From: IMCC45349 sp047219225
GTDB taxonomy: Bacteria; Bacteroidota; Bacteroidia; Flavobacteriales; Flavobacteriaceae
Reading direction: 5' to 3'
Length of the DNA: 64,000 nt
NCBI RefSeq assembly: GCF_047219225.1
Contig: NZ_CP178208.1
Coordinates: 3,286,001 to 3,350,000 of the forward strand
Made by a program: the position numbers and the translations under genes. Position 1 is the stretch's first letter; each line of letters opens with the position of its first letter. Shown in pieces: positions 1-8,548 of this stretch. The notes under the pieces were generated by a model. That model saw nothing but the letters and a program-made list of their open reading frames with translations. It searched no databases and was not told the DNA's origin.

Positions 1-132
1 CTCTGCTTTTTTTGCGACATATTTCATTAGAAATGGTGCAAATAGTCTTGATAAAATTTTAAGACCATACCAAACCAACATAATTATTAAAATGGTTTTC
101 ACTAAACCAACAAGAGATGCGTACTGTGGCAT
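1..132 (-). CDS. DUF4834 family small membrane protein (partial, cut by window start)
   Basis: An open frame runs leftward off the window from an ATG at 130-132; 44 codons are visible. The N-terminus (MPQYASLVGLVKT) leads into one hydrophobic segment at about residues 8-30, followed by a short amphipathic stretch ending in lysines. This resembles the beginning of DUF4834 proteins, short single-pass membrane proteins of unknown function common in Flavobacteriia. The C-terminal part lies outside the window, so length and tail cannot be judged. Function unknown; the assignment is by recall of the family's N-terminal pattern. Confidence 0.6.
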   Translation of the reverse strand, partial: MPQYASLVGLVKTILIIMLVWYGLKILSRLFAPFLMKYVAKKAE

Positions 133-288
133 ACTAAAAAATATTTTCTCAAAAATACAATTCTTCTATTTTATATAGCGTTTTAACTTCATAAAAAATT
201 AATAAAATTCTTAAAATCTAAACTATTCACACCTACTTGCATTGCATTTTTCCTATTTATTTTATGACAAAAAATGAAAAAAATTGTG

Positions 289-296
289 TAGGTTTG
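289..296 (+). promoter_or_regulatory. Bacteroidota -7 promoter box (TAGGTTTG)
   Basis: Exact match to TAnnTTTG, 19 bases upstream of the ATG at 316. No clear -33 TTG was seen at the usual spacing. The preceding 150 bases (133-288) hold no recognisable gene. Confidence 0.6.
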
Positions 297-315
297 ATAA
301 ATAACAAATTCAATA

Positions 316-1314
316 ATGAAATCATTTAAAACCTACCTTATTGCTGTTGTAGCTTTAGCCTTTACCTTAGAGAGTTACGCACAATATACCGAAGTTATAA
401 ACTCGAATAGACCAGGTGTTTCTAAAAGTGCTTTTTCAGTTGGTACAAACGTAGCACAGTTTGAAGTTGGTCCATATATTTTAAAAGAAGAACGTACACC
501 AGCAACAAGCTATGAAGTATCAGGTTTTGGAGTTGATTTTGCTGCACGCTACGGATTGTTATTTGAAGAATTAGAAATTAATATCGAAGGAACGTTTCAA
601 AGTGATACTAAAAAATATATTTCAAGTATTACATCAGAAGACAAACGCTCAAACTTTAAAAACTTAACTATTGGAGCTAAGTATTTAGTTTACGACCCTT
701 ATAAAAACGCTGAGGAAGAACAACCAAACTTATATAGTTACCATGCAAATAGAGGTTTTAAATGGAAAAACTTAATTCCTGCTGTAGCTGTTTATGCAGG
801 TATAAATTATGATACTAAACAAAATCCTTATACTGCTCCAGGAGTTGAAGGTATTAGCCCAAAAGTGATGGTTGCTACTCAAAATAATTTTGCTGGAGGT
901 TGGGTATTAGTTACAAATTTAGCAATGGACAGAATTGGTACTGACCAATCCGATTTTCAATATGTAATTACCTTAACACATTCTTTCAATCCAAAATGGG
1001 TTGTTTTTGGTGAAACTCAAGGGGTAAAAAGTGATTTTTATGCCGATAACTTATTTAGATTTGGAGGAGGTTACTTATTAGGTAAGGATTTACAATTAGA
1101 TACTGCCTTAACTTTTAATACAAAAGATACACCTTCTGTATTTGGTATTAATTTTGGAGCATCATACAGGTTAGATTTTCATGTAGACAAAGAAATTGAC
1201 AATGGTTCAGATGCTGATGCCGAAGGAGAAAGACGTGCAAGAAAAAAAGGAAAAAAGAAGAAAAAGAGAAAGAAAAAAGAAGACGATTTTAATGATGATG
1301 GTTCTGGCTTATGA
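316..1314 (+). CDS. Outer-membrane beta-barrel (transporter/MetA-like) protein
   Basis: The protein has 332 residues with a signal peptide (about 1-22, ending SYA before Q). The mature part consists of alternating aromatic/polar strands typical of a beta-barrel and resembles the 'transporter' family related to the phenol-degradation meta-pathway porins (PF13557). The barrel appears to end near residue 290 (SYRLDF). After it comes an acidic stretch (DNGSDADAEGE), then a run of about 17 mostly lysine/arginine residues and an acidic end. Such a tail is unusual on a barrel and would face the periplasm. The last four bases overlap the next gene (ATGA), so the two are probably translationally coupled. 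Substrate unknown. Confidence 0.65.
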   Translation: MKSFKTYLIAVVALAFTLESYAQYTEVINSNRPGVSKSAFSVGTNVAQFEVGPYILKEERTPATSYEVSGFGVDFAARYGLLFEELEINIEGTFQSDTKKYISSITSEDKRSNFKNLTIGAKYLVYDPYKNAEEEQPNLYSYHANRGFKWKNLIPAVAVYAGINYDTKQNPYTAPGVEGISPKVMVATQNNFAGGWVLVTNLAMDRIGTDQSDFQYVITLTHSFNPKWVVFGETQGVKSDFYADNLFRFGGGYLLGKDLQLDTALTFNTKDTPSVFGINFGASYRLDFHVDKEIDNGSDADAEGERRARKKGKKKKKRKKKEDDFNDDGSGL

Positions 1315-2429
1315 TTACAATTAAAGAAGTCACAACTAAAAGAGAAACCAAAGCCTTTGTAAAATTTCCTTTTAGTCTATATAAAGATTCAAAATATTGG
1401 GTACCTCCAATAATTAGTCAAGAAGTTAAAACTTTTGACAAAAACGAAAACCCTGTTTTTAATGATGCCGAAGCTAGACTATTTCTAGCTTATAGAGGTA
1501 ATACTATAGTTGGTCGTGTAGCTGCAATTATTAACTGGCTTGAAGTTAAAGGTCAAGACTTAAAAAAAATGCGCTTTGGCTGGTTTGATGTTATTGACGA
1601 CATTGAAGTTACCAAAGCTCTTTTAGATAAAGTACATGAAATTGGTAAGGCTCAAAACCTTGAATATATTGAAGGCCCTGTAGGTTTTTCTAATCTAGAT
1701 AAAGTTGGTGTATTAACACATGGTTTTGATGAAATTGGTACTATGATAACTTGGTATAATCATCCTTACTACTCAAAACACTTTGAAACTCTTGGTTATA
1801 AAGTTGAAAAAGAATATCTAGAGAATAAGCATGCTTTTAGCGATATTACCAAAGATAGTTTTGATAGAATTCAAGCTATTATAAAAAAACGCTATAAGCT
1901 AAATGCTCTTAACTTTACAAAAACAAGCGAGGTAATGCCATATACTGATAAGATGTTTGACTTATTTAACGAAAGCTATGCGTCTTTATCTTCTTTTGTT
2001 GAAATTACGGATATTCAAAAAGCATATTTTAAAAAGAAGTTTTTAAGCTTTATAAACCCAGAGTATATTAAGTTTGTTACTGATGAAAATGATGATTTGG
2101 TTGCTTTTGGAATTGTAATGCCTTCATTTGCTGAAGCGTTACAAAAAATGAACGGACGCATTTTCCCATTTGGTATTAGACATATACTACATGCAAGGAA
2201 GCATTGTAAAAAAGTAACGTTTTATTTAATTGGTGTGCATCCAGAATATCAAAATAAAGGTATACATTCAGTAATTTTTAATGAATTTTACAATACGTTT
2301 GAAAGTAAAGACATCGTTGAATGTAGAAGAACTCCAGAGCTAGCTGAAAACACAGCTATTCAAAAAATATGGAAAAACTTTAACCCTCAGCTTGTAAAAA
2401 AGCGATGTACTTATAGAAAAGATATATAA
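1311..2429 (+). CDS. GNAT-fold N-acetyltransferase-like protein (YghO-like)
   Basis: A cytoplasmic protein of 372 residues without signal or membrane segment. The middle contains the GPVGFSNLDKVG / HGFDEIGTM / HPYYSKHFETLGY pattern seen in large YghO-like proteins of many Bacteroidota. The C-terminal third (FYLIGVHPEYQNKGIHSVIF) looks like the acetyl-CoA-binding part of a GNAT fold. The acyl acceptor is unknown. It overlaps the upstream outer-membrane gene by four bases and ends at a strong terminator, so the two form a two-gene operon. Homologues are sometimes labelled GTP cyclohydrolase without support. Confidence 0.65.
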   Translation: MITIKEVTTKRETKAFVKFPFSLYKDSKYWVPPIISQEVKTFDKNENPVFNDAEARLFLAYRGNTIVGRVAAIINWLEVKGQDLKKMRFGWFDVIDDIEVTKALLDKVHEIGKAQNLEYIEGPVGFSNLDKVGVLTHGFDEIGTMITWYNHPYYSKHFETLGYKVEKEYLENKHAFSDITKDSFDRIQAIIKKRYKLNALNFTKTSEVMPYTDKMFDLFNESYASLSSFVEITDIQKAYFKKKFLSFINPEYIKFVTDENDDLVAFGIVMPSFAEALQKMNGRIFPFGIRHILHARKHCKKVTFYLIGVHPEYQNKGIHSVIFNEFYNTFESKDIVECRRTPELAENTAIQKIWKNFNPQLVKKRCTYRKDI

Positions 2430-2461
2430 AAAAAAGCCACTTTTAAAAAAGTGGCTTTTTT
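2428..2461. terminator. Bidirectional intrinsic terminator
   Basis: Arms AAAAAAGCCACTT and AAGTGGCTTTTTT around a short A-rich loop, with T-runs on both strands. It serves the plus-strand acetyltransferase gene and the converging minus-strand PLP enzyme gene. Confidence 0.85.
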
Positions 2462-2480
2462 ATTATTTATGTAAATACGT

Positions 2481-3740
2481 TTACTCTCCCATTGCAGCAG
2501 ATACTGCAGCAGATAAACGCTTATAAGTTCCATTTTGTAAACGCTCTCTAATTGCTGAAAACGCATTTAAAGTTTCTTCAACATCTTTTAATGTATGAGA
2601 TCCTGTTGGTATCATTCTTAGTAAAATTAATCCTTTAGGTATTACAGGGTAAACCACTATAGAACAGAAGATTCCATAATTTTCCCTTAAGTCTTTCACT
2701 AATGCCATTGCTTCAGGAATACTCCCTTTTAAGTACACAGGTGTAACACAACTTTGAGTAGTACCAATATCAAATCCACGCTCTTTTAAACCAGACTGTA
2801 AAGCATTTACGATAGTCCATAAATTTTCTTTTAATTCTGGCATTGTACGTAACATATCTAATCGTTTTAAAGCACCTTTTACAAGTTGCATTTGTAACGA
2901 TTTAGCAAACATTTGTGAACGTAAGTTATATTTTAAATAATCAATAATTTCTTGATCTGCAGCAATAAAAGCTCCTGTACTTGCCATAGACTTAGCAAAT
3001 GTTGCGAAGTACACATCAATATCATCTTGAACACCTTGCTCTTCTCCTGCACCAGCACCAGTTTTACCTAAAGTACCAAAACCATGTGCATCATCAACAA
3101 ATAGACGGAAATTAAACTTCTTTTTAAGCTCAACTATTTCTTTTAAACGTCCTTGTTCACCACGCATACCAAACACACCTTCCGAAATTACTAAAATTCC
3201 TCCTCCAGTTTGCTCAGCCATTTTAGTAGCACGCTCTAAGTTTTTCTCTAAACTATCAACATCGTTATGCTTGTAAGTGAAACGTTTTCCCATATGAAGA
3301 CGTACACCATCAATAATACATGCATGTGCATCAACATCGTAAACAATGATATCGTCTTTAGAAACAAGTGCGTCAATAGTAGATACCATTCCTTGATATC
3401 CAAAGTTTAATAAATAAGCTGCTTCTTTATTTACAAATTCAGCTAATTCATTTTGTAATTGTTCGTGAAGATCTGTATGACCAGACATCATTCTAGCCCC
3501 CATAGGATAAGCAGATCCATATTCAGCTGCTGCTTCAGCATCTACTTTTCTAACTTCAGGGTGATTAGCTAATCCTAAATAATCATTAATACTCCAAGTT
3601 ATTACTTCTTTACCTTGGAATTTCATTCTATTACTAATCTCTCCTTCAAGCTTTGGAAACACAAAATAACCTTCGGCTTGCGAAGCCCATTTGCCTAATG
3701 GTCCCTTGTCTCTATAAATCTTATCGAATAAATCCTTCAT
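2481..3740 (-). CDS. Alpha-oxoamine synthase: serine palmitoyltransferase / cysteate acyltransferase-like PLP enzyme
   Basis: The protein has 419 residues and belongs to fold-type I PLP enzymes of the AONS/SPT/KBL group, which condense an amino acid with an acyl thioester and release CO2. Visible family features are NDYLGLANHPEV near residue 50, GSAYPMGARMMSGH, the PLP-contacting VDDAHGFGTLG, and the Schiff-base lysine in TFAKSMASTGAF. In Bacteroidota such enzymes are serine palmitoyltransferases (sphingolipids) or cysteate acyltransferases (SulA/CapB, sulfonolipids such as capnine). A cysteine-synthase-like gene lies directly upstream, which favours the sulfonolipid reading, but substrate cannot be told from sequence by eye. 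Biotin synthesis (BioF) is the less likely alternative because no bio genes are near. It has its own promoter. Confidence 0.75.
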   Translation of the reverse strand: MKDLFDKIYRDKGPLGKWASQAEGYFVFPKLEGEISNRMKFQGKEVITWSINDYLGLANHPEVRKVDAEAAAEYGSAYPMGARMMSGHTDLHEQLQNELAEFVNKEAAYLLNFGYQGMVSTIDALVSKDDIIVYDVDAHACIIDGVRLHMGKRFTYKHNDVDSLEKNLERATKMAEQTGGGILVISEGVFGMRGEQGRLKEIVELKKKFNFRLFVDDAHGFGTLGKTGAGAGEEQGVQDDIDVYFATFAKSMASTGAFIAADQEIIDYLKYNLRSQMFAKSLQMQLVKGALKRLDMLRTMPELKENLWTIVNALQSGLKERGFDIGTTQSCVTPVYLKGSIPEAMALVKDLRENYGIFCSIVVYPVIPKGLILLRMIPTGSHTLKDVEETLNAFSAIRERLQNGTYKRLSAAVSAAMGE

Positions 3741-3766
3741 TAAGTTTTCATCTTAGTTAGTCTGCG

Positions 3767-3784
3767 CAAAATTATGCAAATTTA
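3767..3784 (-). promoter_or_regulatory. Two tandem -7 boxes for the SPT-like gene
   Basis: On the minus strand TAAATTTG (3777-3784) and TAATTTTG (3767-3774) both match TAnnTTTG and sit 27-44 bases upstream of the start codon at 3740. With the terminator at 3839-3878 this suggests the SPT-like gene is transcribed separately from the upstream PLP gene. Confidence 0.5.
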
Positions 3785-3838
3785 TTGTTACAACATAATA
3801 TTTTATTGAACATCTGTACATAAGATATACACATAAAA

Positions 3839-3878
3839 AAAACCCACAAAAACTCAACTTAGTTATCTGTAGGTTTTT
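3839..3878 (-). terminator. Intrinsic terminator after the cysteine-synthase-like gene
   Basis: Ten-base arms (minus strand AAAACCTACA and TGTGGGTTTT, one G-T pair) around a 20-base loop, followed by a T-run. The long loop lowers confidence. Confidence 0.6.
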
Positions 3879-3902
3879 CACCTTTTAAGTCACTAAATAT
3901 GA

Positions 3903-4943
3903 CTATTTTATATACTGAACAGTTTTTACTGTCTCTTCATTTCTACTATCAAAAAAGCCTTGATCTTCCATCCATTTATCGCTATAAATTTTACTCATAT
4001 AACGTGATCCATGATCTGGAAAAATTACAACTATTTTATCGCCATCTTTAAACTCACCCTCTTCATTTAATTGCTTGATTGCCTGCATAGCAGCACCACT
4101 AGTGTAACCAACAAATAAACCTTCAGTTCTAGCTATTTCACGAGCAGTATGAGCACTTTCTTCATCTGAAACTTTGATGAATTTATCTATCTGATCAAAA
4201 TCGGTTGCAGTAGGAATTAAGTTTTTACCTAAACCTTCAATTCTGTAAGGGTAAATTTCGTTTTTATCAAACTCACGCGTTTCATGGTACTTTTTTAATA
4301 CTGAACCATAAGCGTCAACTCCAATAACTTTAATATTTGGATTTTGTTCTTTTAGATACTTTGCAGTTCCAGAAATTGTACCTCCAGTTCCACTACACGC
4401 TACTAAATGTGTAATTTCACCATTAGTTTGACTCCATAATTCTGGTCCAGTATTTTTATAATGAGCATCTATATTTAACTCATTAAAATACTGATTAATA
4501 TATACAGAACCTTCAATTTCTTGGTGTAAGCGTTTAGCAACTTCATAGTAAGATCTAGGGTCGTCTGCACTTACATGTGCAGGACAAACATATACCTTAG
4601 CTCCCATTGTGCGAAGCATATCTATCTTATCTGCCGATGACTTAGAACTTACAGCTAAAATACATTCATAGCCTTTAATAACACTTACCATAGCAATACT
4701 AAATCCTGTATTTCCAGATGTAGTTTCTATAATGGTGTCTCCAGGTTTAAGAATACCTTTTCTTTCGGCTTCTTCTAAAATGTGAAGTGCTATTCTATCT
4801 TTAGTGGAGTGTCCAGGGTTAAAAGCTTCTACCTTTGCTAAGTATTCACCTTTAAACTCTGAAGTAATATTGTTTAACTTAATAAGAGGTGTGTTTCCTA
4901 CTAGGTCCAACACATTATCAAATACTTGTTTGTTTTTACTCAT
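3903..4943 (-). CDS. PLP-dependent cysteine/cystathionine synthase-family beta-synthase (candidate cysteate synthase)
   Basis: The 346-residue protein is a fold-type II PLP enzyme. The PLP lysine lies in NPGHSTKDRIA (canonical enzymes have NPGGSVKDR), the substrate loop is TTSGNTGF, the phosphate cup is GTGGTISG, and DDPRSYYEVAKRL resembles cystathionine beta-synthase cores. It lacks the regulatory CBS domains. The family replaces the beta-substituent of serine, O-acetylserine or O-phosphoserine with a sulfur nucleophile. In sulfonolipid-making Bacteroidota a relative (CapA) makes cysteate from phosphoserine and sulfite, and here the gene lies beside an SPT-like acyltransferase. The S-T-K and H replacements at the active loop could reflect a different substrate. 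Cystathionine or cysteine synthase remain alternatives. Confidence 0.7.
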   Translation of the reverse strand: MSKNKQVFDNVLDLVGNTPLIKLNNITSEFKGEYLAKVEAFNPGHSTKDRIALHILEEAERKGILKPGDTIIETTSGNTGFSIAMVSVIKGYECILAVSSKSSADKIDMLRTMGAKVYVCPAHVSADDPRSYYEVAKRLHQEIEGSVYINQYFNELNIDAHYKNTGPELWSQTNGEITHLVACSGTGGTISGTAKYLKEQNPNIKVIGVDAYGSVLKKYHETREFDKNEIYPYRIEGLGKNLIPTATDFDQIDKFIKVSDEESAHTAREIARTEGLFVGYTSGAAMQAIKQLNEEGEFKDGDKIVVIFPDHGSRYMSKIYSDKWMEDQGFFDSRNEETVKTVQYIK

Positions 4944-4992
4944 AAACGTTAGTATGCGTTACTTATTAATTAAAATGTAACCTAAAACCTCG

Positions 4993-5000
4993 CAAAAATA
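4993..5000 (-). promoter_or_regulatory. -7 box (TATTTTTG) for the beta-synthase gene
   Basis: Exact TAnnTTTG match on the minus strand, about 50 bases upstream of the start codon at 4943, inside a small CTCG/CGAG inverted repeat. Confidence 0.5.
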
Positions 5001-5015
5001 CGAGATTTTTTTTAA

Positions 5016-7073
5016 TTACTCATTAATATGTTCTAAATCTAATAAAAACGCAAATTCTTCGGCATCTTCTTTAATAGCTTCAAACCTTCCCGAAGCACCT
5101 CCATGTCCAGCTTCCATGTTTGTTTTAAGCAAAAGAGTGCTACCGTTTTCATTGTAATCTCTCAATTTTGCTATCCATTTAGCTGGTTCCCAATATTGCA
5201 CTTGCGAATCATGTAAACCAGCAGTTATAAACATGTTAGGAAATGTATCTTTTTTAACATTATCGTAAGGTGAATACGATTTCATATAATCATAATACTC
5301 TTTATCATTAGGATTTCCCCATTCATCATACTCTCCTGTTGTTAAAGGAATAGAATCATCAAGCATAGTAGTTACAACATCTACAAAAGGTACTTGAGCA
5401 ACAACACCATTATACAAATGTGCTGCTTCGTTAATAACGACTCCCATTAATAATCCTCCTGCACTTCCTCCCATTGCATAATGGTGTTTAGGCGAGGTAT
5501 ATTCATTTTCAATTAGAAACTTTGAGCAATCAATAAAATCGGTAAACGTATTCTTTTTTGTTAAAAGTTTTCCATTTTCATACCATTGTCTTCCTAAATA
5601 TTCGCCTCCTCTAACATGTGCTATGGCATAAACAAAACCTCTATCTAATAAACTTAATCTAATGGTTGAAAAATAAGGATCTATTGTAGAACCATAACTT
5701 CCATAAGCATATAACAATAATGGTGTGTTCTTATTTCTTTTTATATTTTTATGATGCACTAAAGAAATTGGAATTTCAGTACCATCTTGAGCAGTAGCCC
5801 AAACACGTTCTGACACATAATTTTCTTTATTGAACTTACCTCCTAATACTTCTTGTTCCTTTTTTACGGTTTTAACTTTTGTAACCATATCAAAATCTAT
5901 AATTGAAGCTGGTGTAGTTAAAGAGTTATAGCCATAACGTAATATAGTAGTGTTAAAATCTATATTAGATGTCGTATATGCAGTATAAGTTTCATTAGTA
6001 AAAGGTAAATAATATTCTGTATCACCATTCCAACTTTTGATTCTTATTTTATTTAATCCATTTTCCCTTTCAGATACAACAAGAAAATCTTTAAATATAT
6101 CTATATCCTCTATAAGAACATTTTCTCTATGTGGTATTACATCTTCCCAAAACTCCTTAGTAGTTTGGTTTTCTAGAGTTTTAACTAATTTAAAATTTGT
6201 AGCCTCATCTTTATTTGTTAGTACATAAAAAGCACCATTATAATGGTAGATACTATACTCTAATCCTTTTTCTCTAGGTTGAAAAACTTTAAACTCCTCA
6301 TCGGGTGTATCTGCATTTAATATTCTAAACTCGGTAGTTAAAGTACTATAACAGGATATAATCAAATATTTTCTTGATTTACTTTTATAAACTGATGTTC
6401 CAAAAGTATCATCAGTTTCATGATATACTAATTCATCTTCTGTATTAGCACCTAACTTATGTTTATAGATTTTTTCCGAACGCAGTGTTTTTGTGTTTTT
6501 TAATGTATAAAACAGTGTTTTATTATCATTTGCCCAAGTTACCCCACCAGTAGTGTTTTCAATGGTATCATCAAGTTTTTTACCTGATTCAATATCTCTA
6601 ACATTAATAGTATATTGCCTTCTACCAGTTGTGTCAATACCATAAGACACCAATTTATTATTTGGACTAATACTTATGCCTACTAGTTTAAAGTATGAAT
6701 ATCCTTTAGCCATTTCATTACAATCAAAAAGCAATTCAGATTTTGCATCTAAAGTGTCTTTTTTTCTATAATAAATTGGATAATCTTTTCCTTTTTCAAA
6801 CTTAACAATATACCAATAGCCATTATATTTATAAGGAACCGACTCATCATCTTCTTTAATCCTAGACTTCATTTCTTCAAATAAAGAATTCTGAAAATCT
6901 TTGGTATGAGCTGTCATTTTTGAATAATACTCATTCTCTTCATTCAAATACGAAATAACCTCTTCATTATCTCTATCATTAAGCCAATAATAGTTATCTA
7001 CACGAACATCGTCATGTTTGATTAGTTCTTTAGGCTGTTTCTTTACCTTAGGTGGAATTATATGCTTGTTCAT
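5016..7073 (-). CDS. ptrB: Oligopeptidase B (S9 family prolyl-oligopeptidase-type serine peptidase)
   Basis: At 685 residues the length matches the family. The N-terminal two thirds form the seven-bladed propeller that limits access to short peptides. The C-terminal alpha/beta-hydrolase carries the triad: Ser537 in GGSAGG, Asp622 in GLHDSQV, His657 in EAGHGG. YAYGSYG and AHVRGGEYLGRQW are typical of the oxyanion region in oligopeptidase B. It cleaves after basic residues in peptides of up to about 30 residues. There is no signal peptide, so it is probably cytoplasmic. A single gene, it diverges from ybaB with a compact intergenic region carrying one -7 box for each direction. Confidence 0.9.
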   Translation of the reverse strand: MNKHIIPPKVKKQPKELIKHDDVRVDNYYWLNDRDNEEVISYLNEENEYYSKMTAHTKDFQNSLFEEMKSRIKEDDESVPYKYNGYWYIVKFEKGKDYPIYYRKKDTLDAKSELLFDCNEMAKGYSYFKLVGISISPNNKLVSYGIDTTGRRQYTINVRDIESGKKLDDTIENTTGGVTWANDNKTLFYTLKNTKTLRSEKIYKHKLGANTEDELVYHETDDTFGTSVYKSKSRKYLIISCYSTLTTEFRILNADTPDEEFKVFQPREKGLEYSIYHYNGAFYVLTNKDEATNFKLVKTLENQTTKEFWEDVIPHRENVLIEDIDIFKDFLVVSERENGLNKIRIKSWNGDTEYYLPFTNETYTAYTTSNIDFNTTILRYGYNSLTTPASIIDFDMVTKVKTVKKEQEVLGGKFNKENYVSERVWATAQDGTEIPISLVHHKNIKRNKNTPLLLYAYGSYGSTIDPYFSTIRLSLLDRGFVYAIAHVRGGEYLGRQWYENGKLLTKKNTFTDFIDCSKFLIENEYTSPKHHYAMGGSAGGLLMGVVINEAAHLYNGVVAQVPFVDVVTTMLDDSIPLTTGEYDEWGNPNDKEYYDYMKSYSPYDNVKKDTFPNMFITAGLHDSQVQYWEPAKWIAKLRDYNENGSTLLLKTNMEAGHGGASGRFEAIKEDAEEFAFLLDLEHINE

Positions 7074-7092
7074 TAATTGTTCTATTAGCCGC

Positions 7093-7100
7093 CAAATTTA
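7093..7100 (-). promoter_or_regulatory. -7 box (TAAATTTG) for ptrB
   Basis: Minus-strand exact TAnnTTTG match, 20 bases upstream of the ptrB start codon; back to back with the ybaB promoter. Confidence 0.6.
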
Positions 7101-7115
7101 GAGAAATACTTTTTA

Positions 7116-7123
7116 TACATTTG
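7116..7123 (+). promoter_or_regulatory. -7 box (TACATTTG) for ybaB
   Basis: Exact TAnnTTTG match, 25 bases upstream of the ATG at 7149. Confidence 0.6.
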
Positions 7124-7148
7124 CGGCATTAACTTAAAATTAAAAAAT

Positions 7149-7472
7149 ATGTTTGGAGACTTAATGGGAATGATGGGTAAAATTAAAGAAACTCAAGCAA
7201 AAGTTGAAGAAACTAAAAAGCGTTTAGATACTGTTTATATTGATGAACAAAGTAGTGATGGCTTATTAAAAGTATCGCTTACAGCAAATAGAACCATAAA
7301 ATCTATTACAGTTGCTGATGAACTGTTAGAAGACAAGGAGCAACTAGAGGATTATTTAATTTTAACTTTAAATAAAGCTATTGAAAGCGCTACTAAAGTT
7401 AATGAAACCGAATTAGCTGCTGTTGCAAAAGAAGGCATGCCAAACATACCTGGAATGGATATGTTCAAATAA
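7149..7472 (+). CDS. ybaB: YbaB/EbfC family nucleoid-associated protein
   Basis: This 107-residue protein begins MFGDLMGMMGKIKETQAKVEETKKRL, an amphipathic helix rich in Met, Lys and Glu, followed by the beta-strand core (GLLKVSLTANRTIKSITV) and a C-terminal helix. This is the YbaB fold, a homodimer shaped like tweezers that binds DNA and contributes to nucleoid structure. In many bacteria ybaB follows dnaX and precedes recR; here it stands alone between oligopeptidase B and threonine aldolase. It has its own promoter and a strong terminator. Confidence 0.88.
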   Translation: MFGDLMGMMGKIKETQAKVEETKKRLDTVYIDEQSSDGLLKVSLTANRTIKSITVADELLEDKEQLEDYLILTLNKAIESATKVNETELAAVAKEGMPNIPGMDMFK

Positions 7473-7473
7473 T

Positions 7474-7505
7474 AAAAAAGGGAAGCAAATTGCTTCCCTT
7501 TTTTA
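7474..7505. terminator. Bidirectional intrinsic terminator
   Basis: Arms AAAAAAGGGAAGCA and TGCTTCCCTTTTTT around a 3-base loop; serves ybaB and the converging threonine aldolase gene. Confidence 0.88.
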
Positions 7506-7519
7506 TTATTTGTATGGTT

Positions 7520-8539
7520 TTAAAAACCATTCAATATTTCTAAAAATCTTTCGTGCATTGCGTTTGTATAATCTAAATGGGTTACAATACGCAGCTTTCC
7601 TCCTCCCATTCCAATAATATGAATATTATTTTTTGCCAGTTGTTGCAAAAACTCTTCCTCATCAACATGCGATTCTAATTCAAAAATAACAATATTGGTC
7701 TCAATAGGTTCCACTACTTTTATAATAGATAATTCCTGTAAAACACTTCCTATTTCTCTTGCCTTTTTATGATCTTCAGTTAACCTATCAATGTTATTAT
7801 CCAAAGCATATAATCCAGCTGCTGCTAAGTAACCTACTTGACGCATACCTCCTCCAAAGATTTTCCTAATTCTAATAGCATTTTCCATAATTGCACTATC
7901 ACCAATTAATACAGAACCTATAGGACAGCCTAATCCTTTACTTAAACATACCGAAATAGTATCAAACATTTTACCATACTGTTTAGGTGTTTCATTAGTT
8001 TCTACTAAAGCATTCCATAAACGTGCTCCATCTAAATGATAACCTAAATCATGTTTTTTGCAAACTTCTTTAATCTTCATTAATTCATTAAAATCCCAAC
8101 AAGCGCCTCCTCCTTTATTGGTAGTATTTTCTACTGCTACCAAACTTGTTAATGGACTATGATAAAAATCTGGAGGATTAATAGATGCTTCAACTTGAGC
8201 AGCTGTAAACATACCTCTATGTCCATCAATTAATTTACATGATACACCACTATTAAATGAAGCGCCTCCTCCTTCGTAATTATATATGTGCGCATACTTA
8301 TCGCATATTACTTGGTCTCCAGGGTTTGTATGCAGTTTAATAGCTGCTTGATTAGCCATACTTCCAGTAGGAAAAAATAAAGCAGTATCTTTTCCAAACA
8401 TATTAGCCAAACGTGCTTCTAGCTCATTAACTGTTGGATCTTCTTTATATACATCGTCTCCTACTTTTGCAGATAACATAGCATCTAACATGCCCTTTGT
8501 TGGCTTAGTAACTGTATCGCTTCTAAGGTCTAATTTCAT
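7520..8539 (-). CDS. ltaE: Low-specificity L-threonine aldolase (PLP-dependent)
   Basis: The protein has 339 residues, the usual family length. It is a fold-type I PLP enzyme that splits L-threonine or L-allo-threonine into glycine and acetaldehyde. The start MKLDLRSDTVTKPT is the family hallmark. The PLP lysine lies in CLSKGLGCPIGS, the cofactor aspartate in YHLDGARLWNA, and the glycine-rich FGGGMRQVGYLAAAG follows. It lies 9 bases downstream of the secreted metalloprotease gene on the same strand, so the two may share a transcript, though a functional link is not evident. Confidence 0.88.
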   Translation of the reverse strand: MKLDLRSDTVTKPTKGMLDAMLSAKVGDDVYKEDPTVNELEARLANMFGKDTALFFPTGSMANQAAIKLHTNPGDQVICDKYAHIYNYEGGGASFNSGVSCKLIDGHRGMFTAAQVEASINPPDFYHSPLTSLVAVENTTNKGGGACWDFNELMKIKEVCKKHDLGYHLDGARLWNALVETNETPKQYGKMFDTISVCLSKGLGCPIGSVLIGDSAIMENAIRIRKIFGGGMRQVGYLAAAGLYALDNNIDRLTEDHKKAREIGSVLQELSIIKVVEPIETNIVIFELESHVDEEEFLQQLAKNNIHIIGMGGGKLRIVTHLDYTNAMHERFLEILNGF

Positions 8540-8548
8540 TTCTATTTT

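Noticed and set aside
2481..4943. The two PLP enzymes as one operon.
   Set aside because: A hairpin with T-run (3839-3878) and two -7 boxes (3767-3784) lie between them, so separate transcription is more likely.
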